A DNA stretch of 64,000 bases, from contig CANLVN010000002.1 of the NCBI GenBank assembly GCA_947494705.1, positions 186,001 to 250,000 of the forward strand, in the 5' to 3' direction. A program made the position numbers and the translations under genes. The number at the start of each line of letters is the position of its first letter. Positions within the stretch are counted from its first letter, which is position 1. Below the pieces are notes generated by a model, which saw nothing but the letters and a program-made list of their open reading frames with translations, did no database searches and was not told where the DNA came from. Positions 38,082 to 47,068 of the stretch are shown here, one piece after another. The stretch comes from an uncultured Erythrobacter sp. GTDB taxonomy: Bacteria > Pseudomonadota > Alphaproteobacteria > Sphingomonadales > Sphingomonadaceae.

Positions 38082-38762
38082 ATGCGCAAATCGACACTCA
38101 CCCTTACCGCCGCAGCGCTCGCTCTGGGTCTTGGCGGCGCAGGTCTCGCAGTCGCCCAGCAATCCGATCGCGGCATGGCCGCAGCCGACACGAATGGCGA
38201 CGGCGCAGTCTCGCTGGCAGAAGCCAGGGCACAAGCGCAGGCGCGCTTCGCCCGGATGGACGCCAATGGCGATGGCCTGCTGAATCAGGAAGATCGCTCC
38301 GCCAAGCGCGCCGGTCGCTTTGACAGGACTGACGCCAATGGCGACGGCGAAATCAGCATGGCGGAAATGACCGCAGCGCGAGAAGCTCGCGAAAGTCGGC
38401 GCGCAGAGCGTCGCGCCGAACGCCAGGCCCGCAGGTTCGAACGGCTCGACACCGACAATAGCGGCGGCATTTCCGAAGCCGAGATGACCGCAGCGCGCGA
38501 AGCACGTGGCGAGCGCCGGGAAATGCGCCGAGGCCGCGGCCACCGTGGCGGCAAAGGCATGGCGATAATGCGCCGGGCCGACACAAACAACGATGGCTCC
38601 GTGAGCAGCGCAGAGTTTGTTGCTGCAGCCGAGGCCCGCTTTGCGCGGATCGATGCCGACAATTCCGGCACGATCACCGCCGCGGAACGCGAAGCCATGC
38701 GCGAACAGCGCCGCGAACGCCGTCAGGAGCGTCGGGAGGCCCGGCTCAAAGCGACCAGCTAA
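38082..38762 (+). CDS. Secreted protein with six EF-hand motifs
   Basis: Protein of 226 residues: signal peptide (1-26, ending LAVAQ) and six EF-hand-like calcium loops starting near residues 36, 60, 84, 123, 167 and 191, of the forms DTNGDG, DANGDG, DANGDG, DTDNSG, DTNNDG and DADNSG. The helices between are rich in Ala, Arg and Glu (for example AEMTAAREARESRR), and the C-terminus is strongly basic. It is probably a periplasmic calcium- or other cation-binding protein. It starts an apparent operon with a response regulator (102 bp downstream) and a histidine kinase, suggesting a role in cation sensing or its output. Confidence 0.88.
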   Translation: MRKSTLTLTAAALALGLGGAGLAVAQQSDRGMAAADTNGDGAVSLAEARAQAQARFARMDANGDGLLNQEDRSAKRAGRFDRTDANGDGEISMAEMTAAREARESRRAERRAERQARRFERLDTDNSGGISEAEMTAAREARGERREMRRGRGHRGGKGMAIMRRADTNNDGSVSSAEFVAAAEARFARIDADNSGTITAAEREAMREQRRERRQERREARLKATS

Positions 38763-38864
38763 TCCCGATCGAATGCAAGGTAGGCCCGGTGCGCACCGCA
38801 ATCGCGGCTTGCGCGCCGGGCTTCCCGCTTTCATGAGTTGACGCGCCGCCAACCGGAAAGACCC

Positions 38865-39611
38865 ATGGACACTGCCCCTCCTACAAGCATCCTGCTGGTC
38901 GATGACGAGCCGACTCTGCGCGAGCCGCTGGCGGAATATCTGGCCGGGCAGGGCTTCGCCGTGACCGAAGCAGAGAGCGCGGCGGCGGCACGCTCGGTGC
39001 TGGCCGAGGCGACACCCGACATCGTCCTGCTCGACATCATGATGCCGGGCGAGGACGGGCTCTCCTTTTGCCGCCACCTCGTCGAAACGCGCAAGCTGCC
39101 GGTGATTTTCCTCACTGCGCGCGCCGAAGCGACCGATCGGATCGTCGGGCTTGAACTGGGTGCGGACGATTATGTCGTAAAGCCGTTCGAGCCGCGCGAA
39201 CTGGTCGCGCGTATCCGCACGGTGCTGCGCCGGGTGGGCCGCGACACCTCGCCGCATCCCGAGGCCGACGCCGAGGACTGGCATTACCAATTCGAGGGCT
39301 GGCACCTCGACCCGCTCAAGCGCAAGCTGACCGATCCCGAAGACGTAACCGTCCCGATCTCTACCGCCGAGTTCCGCCTGCTGCGCGCCTTTCTCGACAA
39401 CCCATCCAAGGTGATGGACCGCGACCTGCTGCTCGATCTCGTGCAAGGTCGCACCGCGCATCTGTTCGACCGTGCGGTCGATAATCAGGTGAGCCGCCTG
39501 CGCCGCAAGATCGAGGTCGATTCGAGCGACCCGCAACTCATCCTCACAGTGCGCGGTGGCGGATACCGTTTTGCCGCCAAGGTCACGCGCATCGCTCCCG
39601 AAGCCGCATAA
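38865..39611 (+). CDS. OmpR/PhoB-family response regulator
   Basis: Two-component regulator of 248 residues. The receiver domain (about 8-120) has the acidic pocket VDDE at 12-15, phospho-acceptor Asp57 in LLDIMMPGEDG, the conserved Thr in FLTARAE and Lys in VVKPFEPRELVARI. The C-terminal winged helix (about 145-240) includes the PIST segment, LVQGRTA and the DNA-contact helix VDNQVSRLRRKIE. Its stop and the kinase ATG overlap as TAATG (39609-39613). It is likely controlled by the kinase encoded next. The target promoters are unknown; the upstream EF-hand gene is a candidate. Confidence 0.94.
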   Translation: MDTAPPTSILLVDDEPTLREPLAEYLAGQGFAVTEAESAAAARSVLAEATPDIVLLDIMMPGEDGLSFCRHLVETRKLPVIFLTARAEATDRIVGLELGADDYVVKPFEPRELVARIRTVLRRVGRDTSPHPEADAEDWHYQFEGWHLDPLKRKLTDPEDVTVPISTAEFRLLRAFLDNPSKVMDRDLLLDLVQGRTAHLFDRAVDNQVSRLRRKIEVDSSDPQLILTVRGGGYRFAAKVTRIAPEAA

Positions 39612-41134
39612 TGAAGCGCCTGCTTCCATCGAGCCTGCTGGGCCAGGTCATGGTCAGCGTCGCGCTCGCGCTGATGGTGGCACAACTGGTTGCAGCAGTG
39701 CTGCTCTACCGCGCTGGAGAAGATCGGCGCGAAACGGCTGCGATAACTGCGGCGGCATTCCGCCTCGTCGGCGATGCCGAGCGCGCCGAGAGACGCGCAG
39801 CAATCCGTGCCGAATTGGCCGAACGGGGTGACTTCGAGGCAGCAAGAAGGGCGGTGCGCAGGGATCGACGGCGTGGAGGCTCGGGTCCACGAGACAGGGG
39901 ACTGTTCCTACGCGATGGCGAGGGCGCGGGTGGCGGGGCCAGGGTGCCAGATGGCCTGCCCCGGCCGGTGCGTTACACCGTAACCGATGCCCCGCCGGCG
40001 GGGCTCGAGAGAGCCGGCGCGGAAGGAGAGCGCGAGCAGAAGTTGCGCACCGCACTCGCGCAGGAAGGCGTGACGCCCGCTGCTGTCGCCGTTGAATTGC
40101 GGCGCGCGGGCGACGACCCGGTGCTGCTGCGCTTTGCCGAGAGGCGTCCGCGCCTTGCGGACCGCACGCAATGGCGAGAGCGGATGCTCTACGTCGCCGC
40201 GATCCAGCGAGAGGCCGGTGGGACATGGGAAACCGCGCGGTTGCTCGCCTCGCCGCGTCCGTCCGGAGCGATTGGCGCGCTGCTTTTCCAGACGCTGGTG
40301 ACTTTTGGTGTGCTGATGGTCGTGCTGTTTCTGGTGCTGCGACGGATTACTCGTCCGCTCGCGCACTTGACTCAAAGGGTCGACACATTTGCGCGCCAGC
40401 CCGAAAATGCTGTGCGGATCGAGGAAAGCGGCCCGGCAGATATTCGCAGGCTGATCGCCGCCCATAATGTGATGGAGGCGCGCGTCTCGGCCCTGCTCGA
40501 TGAAAAGGACGTGATGCTCGGGGCGATCGGCCATGACCTCAAGACCCCGCTCGCCGCGCTGCGCGTGAGGATCGAAAGCGTGCCTGACAGCGCTCAGCGC
40601 GAGAAGATGGCGCGCAGCATAGAGGATATCACCGCGACGCTTGATGATATCCTGGCCCTGGCACGGATCGGGCGGCCGGGTCAGTTCGAGGCCGAGACGG
40701 TCGACCTGCGCGCGCTGGCAAACAGCGTGGCTGAAGAATTCGAAGACCTGGGCGAGCCGGTTGCGGTGGCCGAGCCGCAGACCGGCACCAGCCGCGCGGT
40801 GGGCCGGGTGCAGGTGACGTGGATCAAACGCGCTTTGCGCAACCTGGTCTCCAACGCCCTGCGCTACGGAGAAACGGCCGAAGTGGCTGTGCTGTCCGAG
40901 CCGGGGCGGGTGGTCCTGAGGGTCGATGACACTGGCCCGGGCATTCCCGAAGAGCGGATCGCCGACATGCTCGAACCTTTCACCCGCGGAGAAGCCTCCC
41001 GCAATCGCGCCACCGGCGGAGCCGGTCTCGGCCTGACCCTGTCGCGAGCGATCGCCGAGCAACATGGGGGCGAACTGGTGGTGTCGAACCGCGACAGCGG
41101 CGGCTTGAGAGCTGAAATAAGGTTGCCGGCCTAA
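39611..41134 (+). CDS. Membrane-bound sensor histidine kinase
   Basis: Kinase of 507 residues. There are two membrane helices, at about residues 12-32 and 222-242, with a periplasmic sensor region of about 190 residues between them that is unusually rich in Arg and Gly (for example AVRRDRRRGGSGPRDRG). A HAMP domain follows, then the dimerisation/phospho-acceptor domain with His308 in IGHDLKTPLAALRV. The ATPase domain has N-box NLVSNALRYGE, DDTGPGIPEE and GGAGLGLTLSRAIAEQHGG. It overlaps the response regulator by one base (TAATG). The sensor shows no known fold from sequence; the adjacent EF-hand gene points to cations. Confidence 0.93.
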   Translation: MKRLLPSSLLGQVMVSVALALMVAQLVAAVLLYRAGEDRRETAAITAAAFRLVGDAERAERRAAIRAELAERGDFEAARRAVRRDRRRGGSGPRDRGLFLRDGEGAGGGARVPDGLPRPVRYTVTDAPPAGLERAGAEGEREQKLRTALAQEGVTPAAVAVELRRAGDDPVLLRFAERRPRLADRTQWRERMLYVAAIQREAGGTWETARLLASPRPSGAIGALLFQTLVTFGVLMVVLFLVLRRITRPLAHLTQRVDTFARQPENAVRIEESGPADIRRLIAAHNVMEARVSALLDEKDVMLGAIGHDLKTPLAALRVRIESVPDSAQREKMARSIEDITATLDDILALARIGRPGQFEAETVDLRALANSVAEEFEDLGEPVAVAEPQTGTSRAVGRVQVTWIKRALRNLVSNALRYGETAEVAVLSEPGRVVLRVDDTGPGIPEERIADMLEPFTRGEASRNRATGGAGLGLTLSRAIAEQHGGELVVSNRDSGGLRAEIRLPA

Positions 41135-41151
41135 GCCAAAGCCACGCCAAC

Positions 41152-42678
41152 CTATCGCATCAACCCACCCATCAGGTTTCGGACGAAGGCAGTCATGCCG
41201 GTACGCACAGGGTCGGCGGAGCTTTTCTTGCCCAGCACGGTCGCCACCGCAATCGAAGCGAGCGAGCCCGAGGCAGCGCGTAGCGCGCTCTTGCCCGCCT
41301 TCTCCCAGGCCGACGGGGTCTTGCGCGCGGTCTTGGCGACCTCCTCGCGGCCCTTTTCCTCGACCTCCTTCGCGGTTGCGGCGGCATCGGCGGCTTTCTG
41401 CGCAAGCACCTCCTCGGCGCTCTCGCGGTCGACCGCTTCATCATACTTGCCATCGAAAGGGCTGACCGACTGGATGATCGCGCGCTCCTTGGCGTTCACC
41501 GGGCCGAGCCGTGAGCGCGGCGGCTTGATCAGCGTGCGCTGCACGACAGTCGGCGCGCCATCATCATCGAGCGTCGAGACGAGAGCCTCGCCGACCTTCA
41601 ACTCAGTGATTGCCTCCTCCACATCGAGATCGGGGTTGATGCGGAAAGTCTCTGCCGCCGCCTTGATCGCGCGCTGATCGCGCGGTGTGAAGGCGCGCAA
41701 GGCATGTTGCACCCGATTGCCCAGCTGGCCTGCAACCTCCTCGGGAATGTCGATCGGGTTCTGCGTGACGAAAAACACGCCCACGCCTTTCGAGCGGATC
41801 AAACGAACGACCTGTTCGATTTTCTCCTGCAAGGCCTTGGGAGCATCGTCGAACAGCAGGTGAGCCTCGTCGAAGAAGAAGACCAGCTTGGGCTTTTCGG
41901 GGTCGCCAACTTCGGGAAGCGTCTCGAACAGTTCGGCGAGCAGCCAGAGCAGGAAGGTCGCGTAGAGTTTGGGGCTGCGCATCAGCTGGTCGGCGGCGAG
42001 AACGTTGATATGACCGCGCCCCTGATCGTCGACCGTCAGGAAATCATCGATCTCAAGGGCAGGCTCGCCAAAGAAATTGTCCGCACCCTGCGCCTCGAAG
42101 CTCAGCAGCTGGCGCTGGATCGCACCGACCGATGCGCGCGAGACATTGCCGTACTGGCCCGACAACTCGCTCGCATTCTCATTGGCCCATTGCAGCAGGC
42201 TGATCAGGTCGCCGAAATCGAGCAGCAGCAGGCCCTGCTCGTCGGCATAACGGAATACGATCTGGAGCACGCCTTCCTGGGTGTCGTTAAGATCGAGCAG
42301 GCGGGCCAGCAGAAGCGGCCCCATCTCGGTGATCGTGGTGCGGATCGGGTGACCCTGCTTGCCATAGAGATCCCAGAAAACCACCGGATTGTCCGAATAT
42401 GCATAGTCGTCCATGCCCAGCTCCTTCGCGCGCCCCTCCAGCTTGTCGGCGTGCTTGAAGGTCGGCGAACCGGGCATCGCGATTCCGGAGAGATCACCTT
42501 TCACATCGGCGACGAAGACGGGAACTCCGTTTGCGGAGAAGCTTTCGGCCAGCCCCTGTAGCGTGACGGTCTTGCCCGTTCCGGTCGCGCCCGCGATCAG
42601 CCCGTGCCGGTTCGCGCGCCCCAGCGCGAGGCTCTGGTTCTCGCCATTGCCGCCCAGTCCCAGGAAAATCTCGCTCAT
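41152..42678 (-). CDS. HerA-like ATPase (DUF853 type)
   Basis: P-loop ATPase of 508 residues related to HerA/VirB4/FtsK-type motors. Walker A is [12 protein letters not shown] near residue 30, Walker B is [16 protein letters not shown], followed by [10 protein letters not shown] and a C-terminal helical, Ala/Glu-rich region. The DUF853 family is annotated as helicase HerA-like, but its substrate and role are not established; it may remodel DNA or membrane complexes. I chose the ATG at 42678 (starting [10 protein letters not shown]); the frame open to 43359 lies under the divergent pab gene. It converges on the histidine kinase gene. Confidence 0.88.
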   Translation of the reverse strand: MSEIFLGLGGNGENQSLALGRANRHGLIAGATGTGKTVTLQGLAESFSANGVPVFVADVKGDLSGIAMPGSPTFKHADKLEGRAKELGMDDYAYSDNPVVFWDLYGKQGHPIRTTITEMGPLLLARLLDLNDTQEGVLQIVFRYADEQGLLLLDFGDLISLLQWANENASELSGQYGNVSRASVGAIQRQLLSFEAQGADNFFGEPALEIDDFLTVDDQGRGHINVLAADQLMRSPKLYATFLLWLLAELFETLPEVGDPEKPKLVFFFDEAHLLFDDAPKALQEKIEQVVRLIRSKGVGVFFVTQNPIDIPEEVAGQLGNRVQHALRAFTPRDQRAIKAAAETFRINPDLDVEEAITELKVGEALVSTLDDDGAPTVVQRTLIKPPRSRLGPVNAKERAIIQSVSPFDGKYDEAVDRESAEEVLAQKAADAAATAKEVEEKGREEVAKTARKTPSAWEKAGKSALRAASGSLASIAVATVLGKKSSADPVRTGMTAFVRNLMGGLMR

Positions 42679-42780
42679 CGCCCGTCTTACCCCCTGTTCG
42701 AAAAATCCGGTCGGAATCCGTTTGGAGCGCGTCGGACGGACGGTCAACCTATCGACACGCCCCGCGGATAGGCTAAGGCC

Positions 42781-44613
42781 ATGCACATGGGTCAGACAGC
42801 CGCGCCGGAATGTTTTGTGTTGCTCGACGATGCGCGCGATGCCGTCGATGGCGCGGCGGATGTGCTGTGTTACTCGGCGCCGCGCGAAACCTTTGTCGCC
42901 TATCGGGCGAGCGAGGTAGCTGACGCACTCGAAGCGGCGGATGCGGCGCGCGCTGCCGGTGGAGAGATAGCAGGCTACATCGCCTACGAAGCCGGGTTGG
43001 CGCTCGAAGAGAAATTGATGCCGCTCGCCGAGGCACGCAGTGGGGCAAACGGCCCGCTGGTCTGGCTCGGCCTGTTCGAATCGCCCGAACGCATCGCCGC
43101 GAAGGACGTGGCCGCATGGCTGGCCGCCCGCGCCGGTGGTAGCGCGAGCCTCGGCCCGCTCGACCCGCAGCTTTCTCAGGGAGGGTACAACGCGGCCTTC
43201 GCAGCCTTGCGCGAGGCGATCCATGCTGGCGACATATACCAGGCGAACCTCACTTACCCACTGGCCGGATCCTATCGCGGCGACCCGGTCGCACTTTACG
43301 CGGCGCTCAGGGCAAGCGCGGAGGCGGGCTATGGCGGGATCGTTTTCGACGGGTCGCACTGGCTCCTCAGCTTCTCGCCCGAACTTTTCGTTGCGCTCGA
43401 CCAGCAGGGACGCGCCAAGGCCAAGCCTATGAAGGGCACGCGCCCGCGCTCAAGGGATGCTGCAACCGACCGCGCTCTGGCAGAGGAACTGGCGACCAGC
43501 GTCAAGGACAAGGCCGAGAACCTCATGATCGTCGACCTGATGCGCAACGACCTGTCGCGCGTCGCTGTGGCCGGCAGCGTGCGGGTCGATGCGCCCTTTG
43601 CGGTCGAGAGTTATCCCACGGTGCACCAGATGGTTTCCAGCGTGCGCGCCGAACTGGCCGAAGAGAATGGCGCGATAGATCTCGTGCGCGCCCTGTTTCC
43701 CTGCGGCTCGATCACCGGGGCTCCGAAAATCCGCGCTATGGAGCTCATCGAGGCGCACGAACGCGATGCGCGCGGGCCGTATTGCGGCGCAATCGGGCGG
43801 ATCGGTTCCGACGGCGCGGCGGCCTTCAACGTGGCCATCCGCACCCTGCGCCTGAGCCCGGTCGAGAACGGACAGGGCCACGCGGTCCTGGGCGTAGGCT
43901 CGGCCATCGTCGCCGATAGCGAGGCACAGGCCGAACGGCGCGAATGCGAGGTCAAGGCGGGCTTTGCGCGTGCCTCCTCGCCAAGCCTGACAGCGCCCGG
44001 CTTCGACCTGATAGAGACCATGTCATTCGACCCGGAGGTCGGCATTGCACTGCTCGAGCTCCACCTTGCGCGGATGAAGCGCAGCGCCGCCGAGCTCGGC
44101 TTCAGATTCGACCGTCATGCGCTGCGCAATCAGATACAGGCACTGTGTTTCGAGCTCGACCGGCCGGTCAAACTGCGACTGCTCGTTTCGCGGGGCGGCT
44201 CCAGCGCGCTCGAGACCGGGCCAATGCCCGAACCGCATGGCGATGTCGTCGACGCCATTGCCCTGCCCAATCCGCTCGATCCGTCCGACTGGCGGCTGGC
44301 ACACAAGTCCACCGACCGCAGCTTCTACGAGGACGCTCTTGCCGCGGCGAAAAGCATGGGCGGCAGCGAAGCGGTGCTGGTGCGCGAGGACGGGCTTGTG
44401 ACCGAGGGTAGCTTTACCAATATCTTTGTTGAGGGGCCCGGTGGCGTGTTGCTGACCCCTCCCGCTTCGCTCGGCCTCTTGCCGGGCGTGCTGCGCGAAT
44501 ATCTGATCGAGAAGGGCGAAGCGCGCGAGGCCGAGTTGACGCTCGATGACCTTGCGGGCGGGTTCAAGCTCGGCAATGCAGTGCGGGGCCTGTTCCAAGC
44601 GCGTCTGATCTAA
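42781..44613 (+). CDS. Aminodeoxychorismate synthase component I fused to aminodeoxychorismate lyase
   Basis: Bifunctional folate-pathway protein of 610 residues. Residues about 1-390 are the PabB-like chorismate-binding half, with [32 protein letters not shown] and [15 protein letters not shown]. Residues about 405-605 are a PabC-like fold-IV aminotransferase half with [46 protein letters not shown] and [14 protein letters not shown]. Together they would convert chorismate and glutamine-derived ammonia to 4-aminobenzoate, with a separate PabA amidotransferase not in the window. The ATG at 42787 is better spaced from an AAGG site than 42781. PabB/PabC fusions are known in several bacteria. 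Confidence 0.92.
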   Translation: MHMGQTAAPECFVLLDDARDAVDGAADVLCYSAPRETFVAYRASEVADALEAADAARAAGGEIAGYIAYEAGLALEEKLMPLAEARSGANGPLVWLGLFESPERIAAKDVAAWLAARAGGSASLGPLDPQLSQGGYNAAFAALREAIHAGDIYQANLTYPLAGSYRGDPVALYAALRASAEAGYGGIVFDGSHWLLSFSPELFVALDQQGRAKAKPMKGTRPRSRDAATDRALAEELATSVKDKAENLMIVDLMRNDLSRVAVAGSVRVDAPFAVESYPTVHQMVSSVRAELAEENGAIDLVRALFPCGSITGAPKIRAMELIEAHERDARGPYCGAIGRIGSDGAAAFNVAIRTLRLSPVENGQGHAVLGVGSAIVADSEAQAERRECEVKAGFARASSPSLTAPGFDLIETMSFDPEVGIALLELHLARMKRSAAELGFRFDRHALRNQIQALCFELDRPVKLRLLVSRGGSSALETGPMPEPHGDVVDAIALPNPLDPSDWRLAHKSTDRSFYEDALAAAKSMGGSEAVLVREDGLVTEGSFTNIFVEGPGGVLLTPPASLGLLPGVLREYLIEKGEAREAELTLDDLAGGFKLGNAVRGLFQARLI

Positions 44614-44648
44614 GGAGTAGCCGGGCCGCGCGTCTGGCACGAAAAAGC

Positions 44649-45356
44649 ATGAACATTCGGATTCTCTACGAAGACGGCGAAGCGCTGGTCATCGACAAGC
44701 CCGCCGGACTGCCGGTCGACCGCCCCAAGCGCGGCGGTCCCGCGCTGTTCGATCATATCGAGCAGCTCAAACTTGGCTTCCAGCGCCCGCCGGTCCCGGT
44801 CCACCGGCTCGATACCGACACCAGCGGCTGTCTGCTGCTGGCGCGCAATCCCAAGGCCCTGAAACGCTTCAACAAGGCTTTCGAGGATCGGCTGGTGGGC
44901 AAGACCTATCTCGCGGTCATAGACTTCGAACCGAGCGAGGCCTCGGGGACGATCGAACTTGCGCTGTCAAAGATAAGCTCAGCGGAAAAGGGCTGGCGGA
45001 TGATCGCGGCAAAGAAGGGCAAGCCTGCGGTCTCGCATTGGGAATTGCTGCAGACCATCGGGGAGGGCGACCGGAAGCGCTCGCTTATCCGATTCCGTCC
45101 GGAAACCGGACGCACGCACCAGTTGCGCGTCCACGCTCTGCAGGGGCTGGGGACAGCTTTGCTGGGAGACCCGGTCTACGGCCCGGTGCGTGGCCAGAAC
45201 AAGGGCGCACCGCGCACGATGCTGCACGCCGAGACGATTACCGTTGCGCGCGAAGGCAAATCGACAATCATCGCTCACGCCCCTTTCCCGGAGGATTTCT
45301 TGCGCGCGGGGCTGGAAGCGCCAGAGCCGCCAGAAGGCATCGGCGATGGATCCTGA
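44649..45356 (+). CDS. RluA-family RNA pseudouridine synthase
   Basis: Pseudouridine synthase of 235 residues. The catalytic motif HRLDTDTSGCLLLA holds the active Asp (about residue 58), and RFRPETGRTHQLRVHALQ is the second RluA signature. No S4 domain is present before it, so it resembles the short TruC/RluA type; target tRNA or rRNA position is unknown. The gene starts 35 bp after the pab fusion. The arfB gene begins 11 bases before its stop, so the two are coupled. Confidence 0.9.
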   Translation: MNIRILYEDGEALVIDKPAGLPVDRPKRGGPALFDHIEQLKLGFQRPPVPVHRLDTDTSGCLLLARNPKALKRFNKAFEDRLVGKTYLAVIDFEPSEASGTIELALSKISSAEKGWRMIAAKKGKPAVSHWELLQTIGEGDRKRSLIRFRPETGRTHQLRVHALQGLGTALLGDPVYGPVRGQNKGAPRTMLHAETITVAREGKSTIIAHAPFPEDFLRAGLEAPEPPEGIGDGS

Positions 45357-45762
45357 CCTGCTTGACCGCGCCCATGCCATTGCAGAGGAAAGCTTCCTCG
45401 CCGGTTCTGGCCCGGGCGGCCAGAACGCCAACAAGGTAGCGACCGAGGTGCAGCTGCGCGTCAATATCTACGCGCTGCGCCTTCCTCCGCCGGTCTTTTC
45501 CCGGCTGCGCGATATCGCCGGAGGAAAGCTGACGGCGAGCGGCGACCTGCTGATAACCGCGCGACAGCATCGCACGCAGGATGCGAATCGCCAGGCCGCG
45601 CGCGAAAAGCTCGCCGAGATCCTCGAAGAAGCGCATCGCCAGCCCAAACGCCGCGCCAAGACCCGCGTCAATCGCGTCGGCAAGGTTCAGCGGCTGAAGG
45701 CGAAGAAAGCGCGCGGGCAAGTGAAAGCCAATCGCGGCAAGCCAAGCCGCTCGGACTGGTAG
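45346..45762 (+). CDS. arfB: Alternative ribosome-rescue factor ArfB (peptidyl-tRNA hydrolase)
   Basis: Stop-codon-independent release factor of 138 residues that frees stalled ribosomes. The catalytic GGQ is in GSGPGGQNANKV near residue 24; the C-terminal part is strongly basic (RAKTRVNRVGKVQRLKAKKARG), as needed to enter the empty mRNA channel. The size matches ArfB/YaeJ rather than RF1 or RF2. The ATG at 45346 overlaps the pseudouridine synthase stop by 11 bases; a longer frame back to 45190 lies inside that gene. Confidence 0.92.
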   Translation: MDPDLLDRAHAIAEESFLAGSGPGGQNANKVATEVQLRVNIYALRLPPPVFSRLRDIAGGKLTASGDLLITARQHRTQDANRQAAREKLAEILEEAHRQPKRRAKTRVNRVGKVQRLKAKKARGQVKANRGKPSRSDW

Positions 45763-45895
45763 TCTCGCGCTTGACTTTTCCCGGTGAATCGCCCATTGGC
45801 GCGCGCTGAAACGGCGGCGCTTTCCCGTGTCCGGGTATGCGTCGCCTTTGTTTTTCAGGCCAGTTGGCCTCACCAGACACCTTTAGGAACCCGCC

Positions 45896-46063
45896 ATGGC
45901 GAAGCCAGCAACCGTCAAAATCCGCCTCGTCTCGACCGAAGGCACCGGATTTTTCTACGTGACGAAGAAGAACCCGCGCAACATCACCGAAAAGATGACG
46001 TTCCGCAAATACGATCCCGTCGTGAAGAAGCACGTCGAGTTCAAGGAAGCGAAGATCAAGTAA
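45896..46063 (+). CDS. rpmG: 50S ribosomal protein L33
   Basis: Ribosomal protein of 55 residues: [47 protein letters not shown] and the C-terminal KEAKIK match bacterial L33 of the cysteine-free (zinc-less) type. The ATG is at 45896 and TAA ends at 46063. The 133-bp gap before it contains TTGACT at 45771-45776 as a possible -35, but no convincing -10. It is not obviously in an operon with ribosomal genes, which is usual for rpmG. Confidence 0.96.
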   Translation: MAKPATVKIRLVSTEGTGFFYVTKKNPRNITEKMTFRKYDPVVKKHVEFKEAKIK

Positions 46064-46168
46064 GGCGCGCTTTTCGGCTGCGCTCTTTTCGCTCCAATTC
46101 TGCCGATATCGGAACAATCCGATTAAGACGCGGTTCAAAGCCTCGACCCTAGATTACGAGGCATGACC

Positions 46169-46828
46169 ATGTTCACAACTCTGCGCCGCACCACGCTTGC
46201 GCTTGCCGCCACCGGAGCGATCGCTCTGGGTGTCGCTTCCCCTTCGCCGCTCGCCCCGCCTGCCATCGCGCAGACAAACGCAGCCGATCTCGACCGCGCT
46301 GTCACCGCGTTGCGCGGCATTTCGACGCTTAAGGCCAATTTCACCCAGACCGACCGCGCCGGAAACACCGTGCGCGGGACCATGACGCTCAAACGTCCGG
46401 GTAAGATTCGCTTCGACTATGGCAAGGACGCCGATCTGCTGATCGTCTCGAACGGCAGTTCGCTTTACATGGTGGATTACGAGGTCAACCAGGTTGAACG
46501 CTGGCCGATCAAGAATTCGCCGCTGGGCGCCCTGCTCGACCCGAATCGCGACGTGAAGCAGTACGGCACGCTGGTTCCGACCGGCAGCCCCGATGTCATC
46601 AGCATCGACGTGCGCGACCCGAACAAGCCCGAATTCGGTCGCATGAACCTGATCTTCGTGCGCAACTCCTCCGCACCGGGTGGATTGCAGCTGACGCACT
46701 GGGTTGCGCTCGATGCGCAGAACCACCGCACGACCGTGCGGCTGGCGAATCATCGCTACGGCGTTTCCGTGCCTGACAGCACATTCAAGTTCCGCGACCC
46801 GCGTCGGACCACTCGTCGACCGGGCTGA
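46169..46828 (+). CDS. Outer-membrane lipoprotein carrier LolA-like protein
   Basis: Periplasmic protein of 219 residues in the LolA family, which carries lipoproteins from inner to outer membrane. It has a signal peptide (about residues 1-35, ending AIAQT), then LRGISTLKANFTQTDRAGNTVRGTMTLKRPGKIRFDY, typical of LolA-type shells, and a strand-rich C-terminal half. GAGG lies 7 bases before ATG 46169, so I prefer it to ATG 46163, only one base from that site. It fits a window rich in lipoproteins. A candidate sRNA region and a terminator follow. Confidence 0.87.
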   Translation: MFTTLRRTTLALAATGAIALGVASPSPLAPPAIAQTNAADLDRAVTALRGISTLKANFTQTDRAGNTVRGTMTLKRPGKIRFDYGKDADLLIVSNGSSLYMVDYEVNQVERWPIKNSPLGALLDPNRDVKQYGTLVPTGSPDVISIDVRDPNKPEFGRMNLIFVRNSSAPGGLQLTHWVALDAQNHRTTVRLANHRYGVSVPDSTFKFRDPRRTTRRPG

Positions 46829-46918
46829 ACGGCTCGACCGCATTCAGTTGTAGGATTGCGACAAAAGCAGCCGCGCGTTCATTCAAGTGAAAGCAGCTAG
46901 TGGTTATTTCTTAAATCC

Positions 46919-47042
46919 AAGGCGAGCAAAGGACGGGTTTCCCCCCTGTTGCCCGATCCGACATAAAAGGTCGCCTTGCCAAAGCGTGACGAACGCTGAC
47001 ACGGAAGCCCCAGTGCCATCGCCCCCGGCACTGGGGCTTTTT
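46919..47042 (+). ncRNA. Candidate small RNA with C-rich loop, between lolA-like and alkaline phosphatase genes
   Basis: The 240-bp gap here contains a structured stretch. An outer 8-bp stem pairs CAAGGCGA (46918-46925) with TCGCCTTG (46971-46978). Inside it a 7-bp stem pairs 46931-46937 with 46952-46959 (one bulged A) and presents a 14-base loop TTTCCCCCCTGTTG. A strong intrinsic terminator ends at 47042. The C-rich loop could pair with Shine-Dalgarno sequences, as in alphaproteobacterial sRNAs of the suhB/ar8 type, but I could not confirm the family. No promoter was identified. It could instead be a structured 3' UTR of the lolA-like gene. Confidence 0.4.
47005..47042 (+). terminator. Intrinsic terminator downstream of lolA-like gene/sRNA candidate
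   Basis: Perfect 13-bp stem, AAGCCCCAGTGCC (47005-47017) with GGCACTGGGGCTT (47027-47039), a 9-base loop and a T run to 47042. It is 177 bp past the lolA-like stop, further than usual for a simple mRNA 3' end. The A residues before the stem may also help to terminate minus-strand transcription of the alkaline phosphatase gene. Confidence 0.92.
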
Positions 47043-47068
47043 CGTGCGCGACAGCCAGGAACTGCCCT

